Position numbers and translations under genes: made by a program. A DNA stretch of 64,000 nucleotides from Torreya grandis (lineage: Eukaryota; Streptophyta; Pinopsida; Cupressales; Taxaceae), in assembly GCA_037957365.1 (NCBI GenBank), contig JARHVA010008358.1, positions 186,001 to 250,000 of the forward strand. The letters are read 5' to 3'. Each line of letters opens with the position of its first letter. The first letter of the stretch is position 1. Shown here piece after piece: positions 24,318 to 34,864 of the stretch. The notes under the pieces were generated by a model. That model was not told the DNA's origin, searched no databases, and worked only from the letters and a program-made list of their open reading frames with translations.

Positions 24318-26601
24318 CATGTAACAACCCCTCAAGTTGTAAATAGAATAATGTAATAATAATAATAAAAAAACTATTTAACATTCATTTACTCTACCAC
24401 AGTGATGTTAAATTACTTTAGCCAATCATATAAACAACTTAGAACATTTGAAGTTACAAAATTTTAATATTGAATGCAATATAATATATTACAATTGCAA
24501 GAAAGTAAATACATTAGGACTCAGCCACAACTAGTCCACTAATATAACAATTACTATTTAATAAATATAAATAACATATAATTATATTTTCATTAAGCCT
24601 TCAGTCTTAATATAATAAATAGATATCAAGCCCTCCAATGCTCTAGTCAAACCAACTCGTGTATTTCAGAATCTCAAGTGTAGTCTCGAGGTAAGTAGCA
24701 CTGTTGTGGGGACGGAGAGCATCATCTGAGCACTTTTTCACACCAATCACGAATCAATGATCCCATGTACAATCCACTATCAAAGAATGTCCCTCTTCAT
24801 AGATAGGTAGATAAAATGGTACAGAATTCTAGCGAATAAACTAGTACCCATATGTGTATGATTTCTCAAACTAAAAATGTAGTGTATCATAGAAAACCCA
24901 TTCTATTACAAGCTATCACATTGACATATAAATCATACATACCAAAAGATAATGTATCACTATACATTATTTAACTATAAAATTCATACTAGTTACATCC
25001 TCCTAACAATCACATCATATTACATGCTAAACATAAGAGTACACAAAATATATATTTATTTCATCAACGTATGAACAAATCTTACATTATTATTTAACTC
25101 AAACAGAAAAATAGTGCCTAAAATTCATACCACCCGAGTATGTTTTACATTTATATTAAACTACATATTTACAACTACTACAATAAGATCCAAATTACTA
25201 TACCTCATGATATCCCATAATATCATAGTCTAGTGATCTAAGATATATCTACTAGTTTTTTCTCCATGAGTCATACAACTAGCCTTAAATACATAGAAAC
25301 ATAACTTCAATTCTATCAACTAGATATAGAAAAGCAAGACATAGCTTCCAAAAAGACATAAAAGTCCTACCTAATATTTGCCACACTCTCAAGGTTGTAT
25401 GCACGCAACCATGATGTCATACTAATTGCCATTAAATATACTAATCAAAATATTAACCAACACACATATATTTATGTAGGTGCGAGTCTAAATATAATAA
25501 ATATGATATGTACCATCTAAGTATATACTTTTAAGTTGAAGTATTCTATGATATCTCATAATATCATAGCTCATTATACATGAACACCCTACTCAAAGAT
25601 AGACAATCAATTTTACATTATAATTATTAAACAAACAAATACATGATTATACCACTTGGGTATACCTTAGATTATGCTACATAATAATAATCAGATGAAA
25701 ACATAATCTATAGACACACAACATGATGCACTAATTTATTCTAAAAATATCTAATCAATTACACATAAATTACTCTTACAACATTTATTGCACACAAGTT
25801 TTCATCGATACACGACTCTACAAATTTGACCTTGTGAACATATTACATAACACACCACTTGATTGGATTATCTATATCCATCATTGATGGTGATACGTAG
25901 GTTAGTGAAGTCCGTTTCACTACATATTAATATTATCAATGCTGAATCTATATTAAACATATATATCATAGCATACAACTTAAATATTGAGTCAAATTTT
26001 TTTATACTAAGAATGAAACAATCTTTAATCAAACATTTTATCCATCAATAACATAATGAATCTCCAAGCATGCCATTGTTATGTATATAAAAAATATACA
26101 ATCCATATTCAATCATACCATTCGGGTATGCTAAACAAAGGATCATAATTACATACATACAATATCAAATATAAATAAGTACAGTTTTGACAAGATCATA
26201 CCAATTGAGTATGATAACAAAAAGTCCTTAATTACTTATTTATAATAGATATTTAAAGCATAGTCCAAATTGTTCCTACCAACTGAGCATACTAAACAAA
26301 ATGACCTTACATGTTATTCAATTATAATCAAATTTGGTTCTAAATAACATCGAAGTTATACTAGATTTAATAAACAATATTTCTTAGTTTTTAAACACAA
26401 TTGAGTTTAAATAGGTAACCACCAAGTAATAAGATAAGAAAATTGAAAACAATAATCGACGTTATCTAAGTTATCAACAACTTAAGCCTTCATTATAAAT
26501 TTGGATATAAGTTTTTAATATATAATCTAATTTATCCATATATACTGCCATGATGGGTTTAGATTAACAATTTAAATGTAATCAAATACATACTATCAAT
26601 A

Positions 26602-26603
<2 letters not shown>

Positions 26604-26661
<58 letters not shown>
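26604..26661. repeat. (AT)n microsatellite in inner 5' LTR
   Basis: A pure AT run of about 58 bp. The matching site of the partner LTR near 19475 has only short ATATATA text. Confidence 0.95.
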
Positions 26662-26663
<2 letters not shown>

Positions 26664-27159
26664 CTAGCTTATTTTTTGAACTAGTTTTCTCCTCTAAATT
26701 TTTTATAAATAATTTATATCAATTCAGCTAAAATAATCTTGTTACCAATCCAACCTCTTTTCACATCGTCCTTCCATATTGACACTATAGTTTATCACAA
26801 ATAAGGTTAACTATTCAACTCATAATTTATAAACTAAATGGTAATATCTAATGCATACAACCAGTCTAAATCAATTGATTATTTATATAATTCAAAACTT
26901 TTATGCTATTATCCTCTTTGTCGAGTAGCTGCGTATAACTTATTATAATAATGTTTACTATCATTATCATTTATGCACATTAATAAAGAATGATACAGCC
27001 GATCCTTGAGATATTTTATTTATAATAGATGTAAAATGAATTTATTCCAGGTGAGTAACATCTTATTTAGCTACAAAATGTATGCTAAAATATGATGAAC
27101 AAATCCTCTTGATACACTATATTCATCTAATATATACACATCAATTTGTTTAAAAAGAC

Positions 27160-27560
27160 TTCGCATTTTTAAGATATAACTCTGCGTTGGAAGATATGAC
27201 TTTGCGTTTCACTTTAAAACCTCTTTCACTATATATAATCCAGTCTTATATTTTTAATTAAGCACACATACATTTAATATTATCTAGCATTTTAAATCAA
27301 GGCTCAACTATTTATACCCAATGTTACATCCAAAATACTCAGTGTTATATTTCATTAATTCAACATTGTTTTTAGATTGGGCATTTTAATATTTTAACTT
27401 TGTGTTTCAACTTAATGGTCAACGCAAGTTTTCATTCAAATGACTCAACTTTGCACTATTATAATCAACGTTTCATTTTATACTCAACATTCTCAAGATA
27501 GAGACCTGGCTTTTCATAAGAATGACTCAACATTTTAACCAAATAACTCAACATTTTATC
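27160..27560 (-). repeat. CTCAACGTTTTA-type motif array in the LTR (5' copy)
   Basis: The counterpart of the array at 19990-20520. Units include TCTGCGTTGG, TTGCGTTTCA, CTCAGTGTTA, TCAACGTTTCA and CTCAACATTCTC, at comparable spacing. Confidence 0.5.
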
Positions 27561-27573
27561 CATATTAGAGGCT

Positions 27574-27576
27574 TAG

Positions 27577-27652
<76 letters not shown>
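27574..27652. repeat. (TA)n microsatellite in inner 5' LTR
   Basis: A pure TA run of about 79 bp. The partner LTR near 20480 has only ATAATATATATAA. Confidence 0.95.
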
Positions 27653-27655
<3 letters not shown>

Positions 27656-29169
27656 TGTTTTCAATGAGTGACCTGGAAATTGTATAGTTATGATGCTACG
27701 TTACATACTCAATTAGAAAAGATTCTAAGCATATTAAAATGTTACCTATAAATTTAGACGCTGATCCCAAAATAATATTTTTTATACATGGAATTATGAT
27801 GTTGCGCAAGGGTATTAGCTGTCTATGAAAATTTAAACATAGTCTTGCTGCCCGTATACATTTTAAACTTATACTATAGAATATAAAACACTACTTGAAA
27901 TATATAGTAAAGCGCTGCTAAATATATATCAATTTCACAGTCTAATACATAATCCATCCAAAATTTTAGGTTATTTTTCTTGATGTTAAAATGCTGGCTT
28001 ATATAATAATCTCTAAATAATTTTACCAAGCAATACACATAGGAATACAAATTACAGAACCGACCTTATAGATTTGCAGATGTAGACATCTCTTCTCCCT
28101 CTTTTTCGTATCTTTTTCTTTTTCTATCTCTCTATGTCCCCCTAATTTGCCTCAGTCTCTTTTATTTTTCCCTGTATACATTTTTGAACTCTCCATTTAA
28201 ATTTATAAAACTTCTTTTCTCAACTTCTGTCACATCCCTTCGTGCATGCTCTTTTCCATCTAAATTTGCATGTTTATTTTACTTCCAGCTCGAAGTCAAC
28301 TTACCTTTCAATTATCTTAATTAATATTAAATCATTACGCCTCAATTCCTAAGTCATCTAAAACATAAGACTAAGTTTAGTTGTCTTTAACTAAATGTTA
28401 GATTTTTAAGATAATTTATTTTCCATAAAAAATAATTAAAATAACAATAATTAATTATTTAACTAAGAGATAATAAGTCAATAATTGGTTTTTAATTGCA
28501 AGATAACTATATTTCCAAAACTAGTATATATATACATACACACATTACTGAATATCAATATTTTAATAAGCTAAACGTTCAAAGACATTTTAAAGACATT
28601 ATGATAGTTTATACTTATAATATAAACTAAATGTCTATTTTATTGATTTATAGTAAAAAATCAAGACTATAATAAGTATAGGAATCTAATCTAACATTAT
28701 GCATATCAATAATTAAATTTACCCACATATATTTTAATCAAACACAAGATTAACTAGTATTTATAATATGTTATGCATATAATATTTTTAATATGATATG
28801 CGTGTGTGTAGGGTCACTAGCAATTTCTCTATCATCACTCAATCATTTCATCTAGCCCATCCTCTTCGAGGATGCTCTCTCATTAACCTTTGAGGGTAGA
28901 TTCTATCCTGTATCCTCCTTGCAACAAGTAGATATTTAGTTCAAGTCATTATCTATATTGACTAATGATGCAAAACTAACAAATACATATCCACAATGTA
29001 AAAAATAATGAAACACAAGTATCATATCATGTATACTAATCAATAATATCATTATTCCATTACAATATATGTTATAAAGCTCAAATCAAAGCAATAATAA
29101 TCATATAATAACCATACTAATCTATGGATTTAAATGGTATAAATCATAGGGTGAAATCAAGATGTGAAA

Positions 29170-30458
29170 AATTGTAAGATTGGTTGTTCATGTTTATATA
29201 GTTGTGTTCATGAACAATGAACTATGGTGTTATGGGATGTCATAGAGTGTATATAAATTAAAAACTTATAGTCTGCATGTTATACCTGAGTGGTACAAAT
29301 TGTAATTATTATGTCTATATTCATTCATATGTTTGACAGACTAAATATATGTATTTTGGTTATTTCTATGTTTAGTATGTTTTATGACAATTAATAAAAG
29401 GTGCTATATTGTGTCTTCTTATGGAAATAGAAATGCAATCTAATATATATATTATACTTGGTATAATCTTCACTTGTTTTCTTATAATTAATGTGATAAA
29501 TAATATTGTAGAGATTCATTCATAAATTTGATGGATTAAATGTATGCATTTTGATTATTATTATGTTAGCATGTTTTAATTCTTATTATTAGGAAGTAAT
29601 ATGTATGAATTTGTTGGTTATGTATTTGTTAAACAAATATTTCATTATTGGTACTAAATAAGTAAAGAGATAAAATTCACTATATTATTAGCACCATAAT
29701 GCTAGATAAAAGTGATGCGATCGAGTGGTGTGTATGAAATTGATTAATCTTAGAGATCAATAATTGTTGAAAACTTTGGTCAAAGTAATGTTAGGCATTA
29801 TCATTCCAAGTGTATGATTTATATGTTTGTGTGATATAATGTTAGAACAAATTTATTTATGGTACACCACCTATTTCTAAAAATTATACAACACATGAGT
29901 ACTAGTTCGTCTCTCTAGATTCTCGCATCTTCACCATCTACTTATCTATGAAGGGAGGGCCGTTCCCGTGATGGGGGATTGTGTAGAAGATTGATGGTCC
30001 CTAGTTGGTATGAAAAAATACTTAGATGATGCTCTCCCTTGTCATAAGAGTATTTATTTGGAGATGACACTTGAGATTCCCATTGATACTAGAGTTCAGG
30101 AACTCATGTTCCATGGAGCCATGTATCTTGTACATTATATTTTATTTATTATTTTGAGACATTATCTTTGATAAGATGTAATTATTTACTTATTTGTATT
30201 TGGTAATAATAGTTGTATCATTATATCAACTATGACTGGATGTTTGTAATTACTTTCTATATTTGGTTATGATATGTTTCATATGTTGATAGTGATCAAT
30301 GACTATTATATGTCACATAATTATTTATAGTTAATATTTTTAGAGTGTTATATCTAAGTTGCTAATTAGATTCTCATGGTTAATTTTAATGAAAAATATG
30401 TTGATAAAAATAAAAAAAAATCATATTCTTTTAAGTCAAACCAAGTGGGGTTGTTACA
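29170..30458 (+). mobile_element. outer element 5' LTR, right part
   Basis: It resumes the LTR after the inner insertion and aligns with 42054-43364, for example at TTATGGGATGTCATAGAGTGTA and GATGACACTTGAGATT. It ends GGTTGTTACA at 30458. Confidence 0.9.
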
Positions 30459-30460
30459 TG

Positions 30461-30472
30461 TAGTATCATAGC
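30461..30472 (+). other. primer binding site of the outer element
   Basis: TAGTATCATAGC lies 2 nt after the 5' LTR end and matches TGGTATCAGAGC (initiator tRNA-Met complement) at 10 of 12 positions. Confidence 0.75.
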
Positions 30473-30661
30473 TGTGGTTCAAACTCTTAGACCTAATGAG
30501 TCCACTAAAATTTTCATATCCTTCTGTTTATCATAAAAGAGAATGGTGAAAGATAGAGTATTTAGTGAGCATCCCTTAAATGTCAAATATAATAACCCTT
30601 AATTTGATCCTACCAATTTATTGCTAAGTAAACAACAAAGTTAAATTAGATTCTCATAGCC

Positions 30662-30790
30662 ATGAATGAAACCAGTGATCAAATTTTAGACCTAGAGCAG
30701 AAAGTTCATGGCCATGAAGAAGAACATCAAGATGAACTTGAAAAGCATTCTACTAAGCAAGAAAACTCTCAGGATGCGAGAGTATTGGTA
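30662..30790 (+). pseudogene. gag N-terminal remnant of the outer element
   Basis: A frame starts at ATG 30662, about 200 bp after the primer binding site. It reads MNETSDQILDLEQKVHGHEE and then a Glu/His/Lys-rich stretch to ENSQDA. This is a plausible acidic coiled-coil start of a gypsy gag. The sequence then turns into the non-coding region shared with the inner element; the frame runs on to 30880 with no recognisable content. Support comes from position and composition only, since no capsid motif is left. Confidence 0.4.
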
Positions 30791-32771
30791 TTATTATACT
30801 GGTTAAGTGAAGTGCATTTTGGATTTGTAGCGCCTCAATGTAGAATCATGTTACACCATGATTGGAGTTGTGAGATTTAGTAAATCCTCATGTATGGTTT
30901 GATGAATATTATAGGTAATAGTTTATTTCATGAAATATTGTGTGGTATATTAAGTGTGTACCCTTAGGATCACTCATACCCTCTTAGAGTTGTTAAAGGG
31001 TTGGTTTATCAAGTGTCTTGATGGCTATGGTTGTATAAAATGTTTGGGTAGGCGAGTGCATAACATAGTTCATGGGTTGTGAACAAAAGATTCTTATAGT
31101 ATTTTGATCACTTAGATCGAACACCTCGACAATGATTATATATTTACTTGGTAATCAAGTCACCTCTATCACTTGTGTTTTGTATTATGAATGTTCAAAA
31201 AGCATGGGATGCTTCCCACTTAAAAATATGTGCATATTAGATAGAGTATTATGTCTTATGTAGGAGTGGTAATCTTAAAAGACCACTTATGGATTGACAC
31301 CACCTATTGTAGTAGGAATGTAATTTTTTTTGTTAAAGATTCCTATGTGATAGGAGTTTGGTTATAGATTGACACCCCATATGTTAATGTATATTAGGAA
31401 GAGGTGTCATCTCACATAGCTAACATAGTGGTGAGTTGTTACTCTCTCACCCTCCTTTAACATCACTATAAGCCCACTGAGTGGATACATATTTTCATAA
31501 CATTGATTAAGTGTTCCCTTAATCAAAAACTTGTTCCTGTAATGTTATTTTGATAATTCCCTAAAGTTCATGGAATAGTGGCTTCTACATCTTGTTGATA
31601 GAAAATATGTAGGAATGGAATGGATTGATGCATCTATGTGGTTAATTTTTTTTTTTGATTGTGTAAACAGGTTAAGATACGACACATACAAGTTTGGTAA
31701 GTGTGTAGTGATTTTGGTAACTTAGGTTATGGTGTTTTTTTTCATACCATGTGAGGGTATTTAAGAGTTTTATTGTTGAGAAGTTATTTCACTACTTTTC
31801 ACTTTTGGCTTTTTAAAATTACACTTTCAACTGCTACTTTATCTAAACTTGAGAACATTGACCACATGGAGTGGTGAACCTTAGATTTATATTGTTCTGG
31901 ATTAATATTTATAAGTTGATTATAATTGTTATGTTATTATTTACCCTTGATTAGATTGGTATTATTCTCATCCTACTTAAAACATGTTTTGATGAGACAT
32001 GTATGTACCTTTCACCTGGAACAAGTATGAATTAGGATGTACGGAACATCTTGTTAGTCTAAAGGGTTGAGATAAACTTATAACTTGTTTTGTAACTAAC
32101 CGAGCAAGCATGAAGGCATTGTCTCGCTTGTTACTTTTATAAGGTTGTAAGGACGGTGCGATCCTTGGTCTTTGTTTGTTATGATAGTTTTAACATTATT
32201 TCCTTTTAACTATGAGTATAAAAAAATAGGTTAAGTTGTGAAATATAGTACTTATTATGTTTGGATAATGAAAACTTAATGCCTATGTGGAATGTTTATA
32301 TGATTTTTTAGTGATGGATATTAATACATATTGAATTATTTAGCATATATCATTGTACTCTAGGATTTGCTAGTTTGGATTCATGATTCATTAAACCATG
32401 TGCACATTATAGAGATCATTAGGTTGTGGAGACTTAAGGGATGATTGGTGAGTTAAGAATGTGAGAATTGAGAGATAGGAGTGGATCTTATTTAATCTCA
32501 CATTTATTTGGTCATTACTAAGTTTGTATCTGACAAGGGGAGTTTATCAAATTCAAGATTTGGTAAGTGGGACTTGTCAAATTTAGTCATATGGTTATAT
32601 GCACATATACTGAGGAATATTTATTCCTTAATTTAGTATAAATTAGAAATGTATTATTTCTAGTTCCTATTCATTGTCATACTTGTTAGGAGCTATGTGG
32701 AGTAGAGATAACATTAACATGTCATACTTATCCTGAGCAACGCAGAGTAGTGATGGTATCAACTTATAAAC

Positions 32772-32788
32772 ATCATTCTTACCAAGTT
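32772..32788. repeat. LINE target-site duplication, 3' copy
   Basis: ATCATTCTTACCAAGTT, 17 bp, is identical to 37714-37730. The inner element shows the corresponding uninterrupted site near 22520. Confidence 0.93.
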
Positions 32789-32930
32789 TTAGATTGAGGT
32801 AAAAGCAGGTTTTGAAGGGACCCCGAAACCCTTTAACAGAGAGCAAAATAAGAACAACTAAGCCCACAAGCAACGCCTAAAAAATGCTACAGTGAGGTAG
32901 CAAAAATAGGTTTAAAATGGTCTTGAAACC
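32789..32930 (-). repeat. LINE 3' end with an imperfect terminal repeat and no poly-A
   Basis: The segments 32888-32930 and 32789-32830 are imperfect direct copies of about 42 bp. On the - strand both contain GGTTTC and a TTTTAAACC- or TTCAAAACC-type core, then a CTACCTCACTGTA or TACCTCAATCTAA ending. The element meets its target duplication without an A-run. Confidence 0.65.
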
Positions 32931-33047
32931 ATAAGAGACACATCCGGTCAAAACCCAGAAACAGAATTCTGGTGGTACAACAAACAAAAGCTAACAAAAG
33001 GAGAACAAAGATCAGTACCAGTTTCTTAACCAACAAGAAGGACCAGT

Positions 33048-34864
33048 TTATTCATCCAGTCCCAGTATCAAGTTCATGGCTTCTTTTCCTTTCAAATCAG
33101 TTTCCAGGGTGGTAACCTCCAACAAAGCTCCTTTTTGTGTATCTTTCTTTCTGGAACTTTGCCTTGTCCTTTTGCTGGGACCCTCTAGTGCTTTGGTCTC
33201 CTCATTGGCTCGTTTACCTATATTGATAGCAGCTGCACAAATGTTGGACGTTACTTCCTCCATTTTCTTTTTGTTGTCCTTTATTAGTTCCCAGAGGTTA
33301 TTTTCGTAAGCTTTGAGCTTGACAGGGATCTCGCTTAACTGATTTTCCATGTTGTTTACTTTGTTCCAAGCAGCTTTTAGAGAATCTTCTAACGTTTCCA
33401 CTTTTCTCTTGAGATCAATGATCTCCCTACACAACCAGGAATCTAATTGGTAAGAAGACTCAGCTTTACAGTTAACCCAAGTCATAGGAGTGTGTATTTC
33501 ATCATTCTGATTCTTCCCTCTCCAATCCTCAGACTTTTATTGGGGCTCTTCCTGGCTTCTTCAAAGAAGTCTTCTTGACTCTTTTGTTCCTGCTCATTGA
33601 TTCCTTCTTGAATTTCCATCTCCATGTTTTGAATATCTTCCTGGATAGAGATTTCCTTTTCATTCTTAGAAGTTGGGTCCTCACCAGGATCTTCCTTGAC
33701 AATGTCATCCTCCACCATTTTCTGGTTTTCCTCCGTCTCTTCTGTTCTGGTAGCAGAATCCTCCTTTGTATTGACTTTATCTTTTTCAATTTCCTCAGAA
33801 CCTTCTTCATATTTACTAGAGTTGGTGTCCCAGCTCTCAGTTCCTTCTTCTTCCTCCAGTTTTTCCTCCTCGGGTTCTTCAATTCTCTCCCGACCCCTTT
33901 CTTCTTCTACATTCTGTTTATTAGGACTAGGAGTCTTAATTTTACCTCTTCTGCTTACATTTTCATTCTTTTTATTCCCTGGCAACTTATTTTTCCCCTG
34001 TTTGGGATACTTAACCAGTGCCCTATTCTTGCAATAGCCTTCAATAAGCAGAATAAGGCCTTTGTGAAGAATAGGGCGCAAATCCTTTTTCCTATGAGCA
34101 TAAAGGCTTTGAATTAGGGAGTAGCGAAGATAGAAAGGAAAAGACAAGCTAACCTTATGCCTGAAGTGGTTGAGGAAGACAAAATGGAACTTATGCACTC
34201 GTTTGCTTCTTCCGTCCAGGATGAAGTACTCCCTCATACAACTTAGGACGTCCCTCCAAATCCCTTTAATCTAGTCCAGCTCATAAAAATCCCCATTTTT
34301 GACCAACTTCTGCTCCTCCTCGTCCGTTTTGGGGAACTTACAAAATGCCTCGTTCGATATGCTGGTCTGCTTTGAAAATTTGAGTCCATCCATTGGCAAC
34401 CCTGTAACCTCAGCAAGAAAATCCTTAGTTAAATTTACAGTTATACCATGCAATGTGACCCTGTCGTCTGACCAATTTTTGAAGAAGGCCGTCGTGATAT
34501 GCGGTTTAGAGCCATGGAGTCTTTCCATGTAGCTCGTAACATTTCCTTTCTGCAAAATTCTCCAAACTTGATGTTTCTCTCTCCATTCTGCACAGCTCTT
34601 GGGCTCTTGTTTATGGGGTTCTCCCTTCCTTTCACGCGCCATACTCATTTTCTTTGAATCCCAATTACTGTGGATATTACCCTGGATCTTCCTGCTGTCA
34701 AGTTGATTGGGACATCGACTTTGTTTATGGCTTTTCAGGATCCGCTTCTCCCTCTTGAGGGCCTTACTCTTTAATAATTGGGTTCCTTTCCCCATGCTGC
34801 CACTCCTCCTACTCATTAAGATTTTATTACACTCCAATCCTACCTTCTTTCGCATGTGTGGCAT
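33048..34864 (-). pseudogene. long second ORF of the LINE ('ORF3'), one stop and one frameshift
   Basis: The frame starts at ATG 34864, inside the last 38 bp of the RNase H frame, and runs about 600 codons. The N-terminal part is basic. A conserved-looking core follows, with FLAEVTGLPMDGLKFSK at about 34420-34370, a TAG at 34273-34271 (likely a former CAG), then WRDVLSCMREYFILDGRSKR and FVFLNHFRHK. Next comes a highly charged Glu/Lys-rich region (about 33900-33600). A frameshift near 33525-33545 leads into WVNCKAESSYQLDSWLCREI and a coiled coil (KRKVETLEDSL, then NNMENQLSEI) ending in a Lys/Arg-rich tail. It has no zinc knuckle or RRM typical of LINE ORF1. The core faintly recalls plant-mobile-domain or gag-like proteins. 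The function is unknown. I recall similar hypothetical proteins in conifer annotations, but this is unverified. Confidence 0.7.

Larger units (their letters stand above)
22067..24319 (-). mobile_element. inner element internal region, mostly non-coding
   Basis: The 2.25 kb between the inner LTRs aligns, in reverse complement, with 30459-32788 plus 37731-38350 of the outer element. Shared landmarks are TTAAGTGTGTACCCT, TTAAAGGGTTGG, GAGCAAGCA and TTCAGTTCTTATTCATTGTCATACTTGT. No gag start is visible here, although the outer element retains one. The only coding trace is a short integrase-tail/chromodomain-like piece near its 3' end. Confidence 0.8.
15869..29169 (-). mobile_element. inner giant-LTR element (LARD-like), nested in the outer 5' LTR
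   Basis: The flanks are exact AATTG duplications at 15864-15868 and 29170-29174. The outer 3' LTR shows the uninterrupted site at 42054-42058. On the - strand the order is 5' LTR (29169 to 24320), primer binding site (24317-24306), a 2.25-kb internal region, a polypurine tract (22079-22067) and 3' LTR (22066 to 15869). The LTRs start TGTCACATC (decayed in the 5' copy) and end GGGTTGTTACA. Parts of its LTRs and its whole internal region are related to those of the outer element, so this is a sister subfamily inserted head-on into its relative. There is no intact coding sequence. Confidence 0.92.
24320..29169 (-). mobile_element. inner element 5' LTR
   Basis: A 4,850-bp partner of 15869-22066. 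Its outer end at 29161-29169 reads GATGTGAAA where the other LTR has GATGTGACA, so the terminal CA has decayed. The exact AATTG duplication starts at 29170. It lacks the 1.3-kb insertion and about 60 bp near 27560 that the other copy has. Confidence 0.92.
30459..32788 (+). mobile_element. outer element internal region, 5' portion
   Basis: It extends from the primer binding site to the LINE insertion point. Apart from a gag-like start it is non-coding, and it is related along its length to the inner element's internal region. A GATTGACACC phrase is repeated near 31292 and 31366. Confidence 0.75.

Noticed and set aside
33575..34117. 180-codon + strand open frame rich in Leu and Phe
   Set aside because: It is the antisense shadow of the Glu/Lys-rich part of the LINE second ORF. 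Other + strand frames between 33.0 and 36.8 kb are shadows too.
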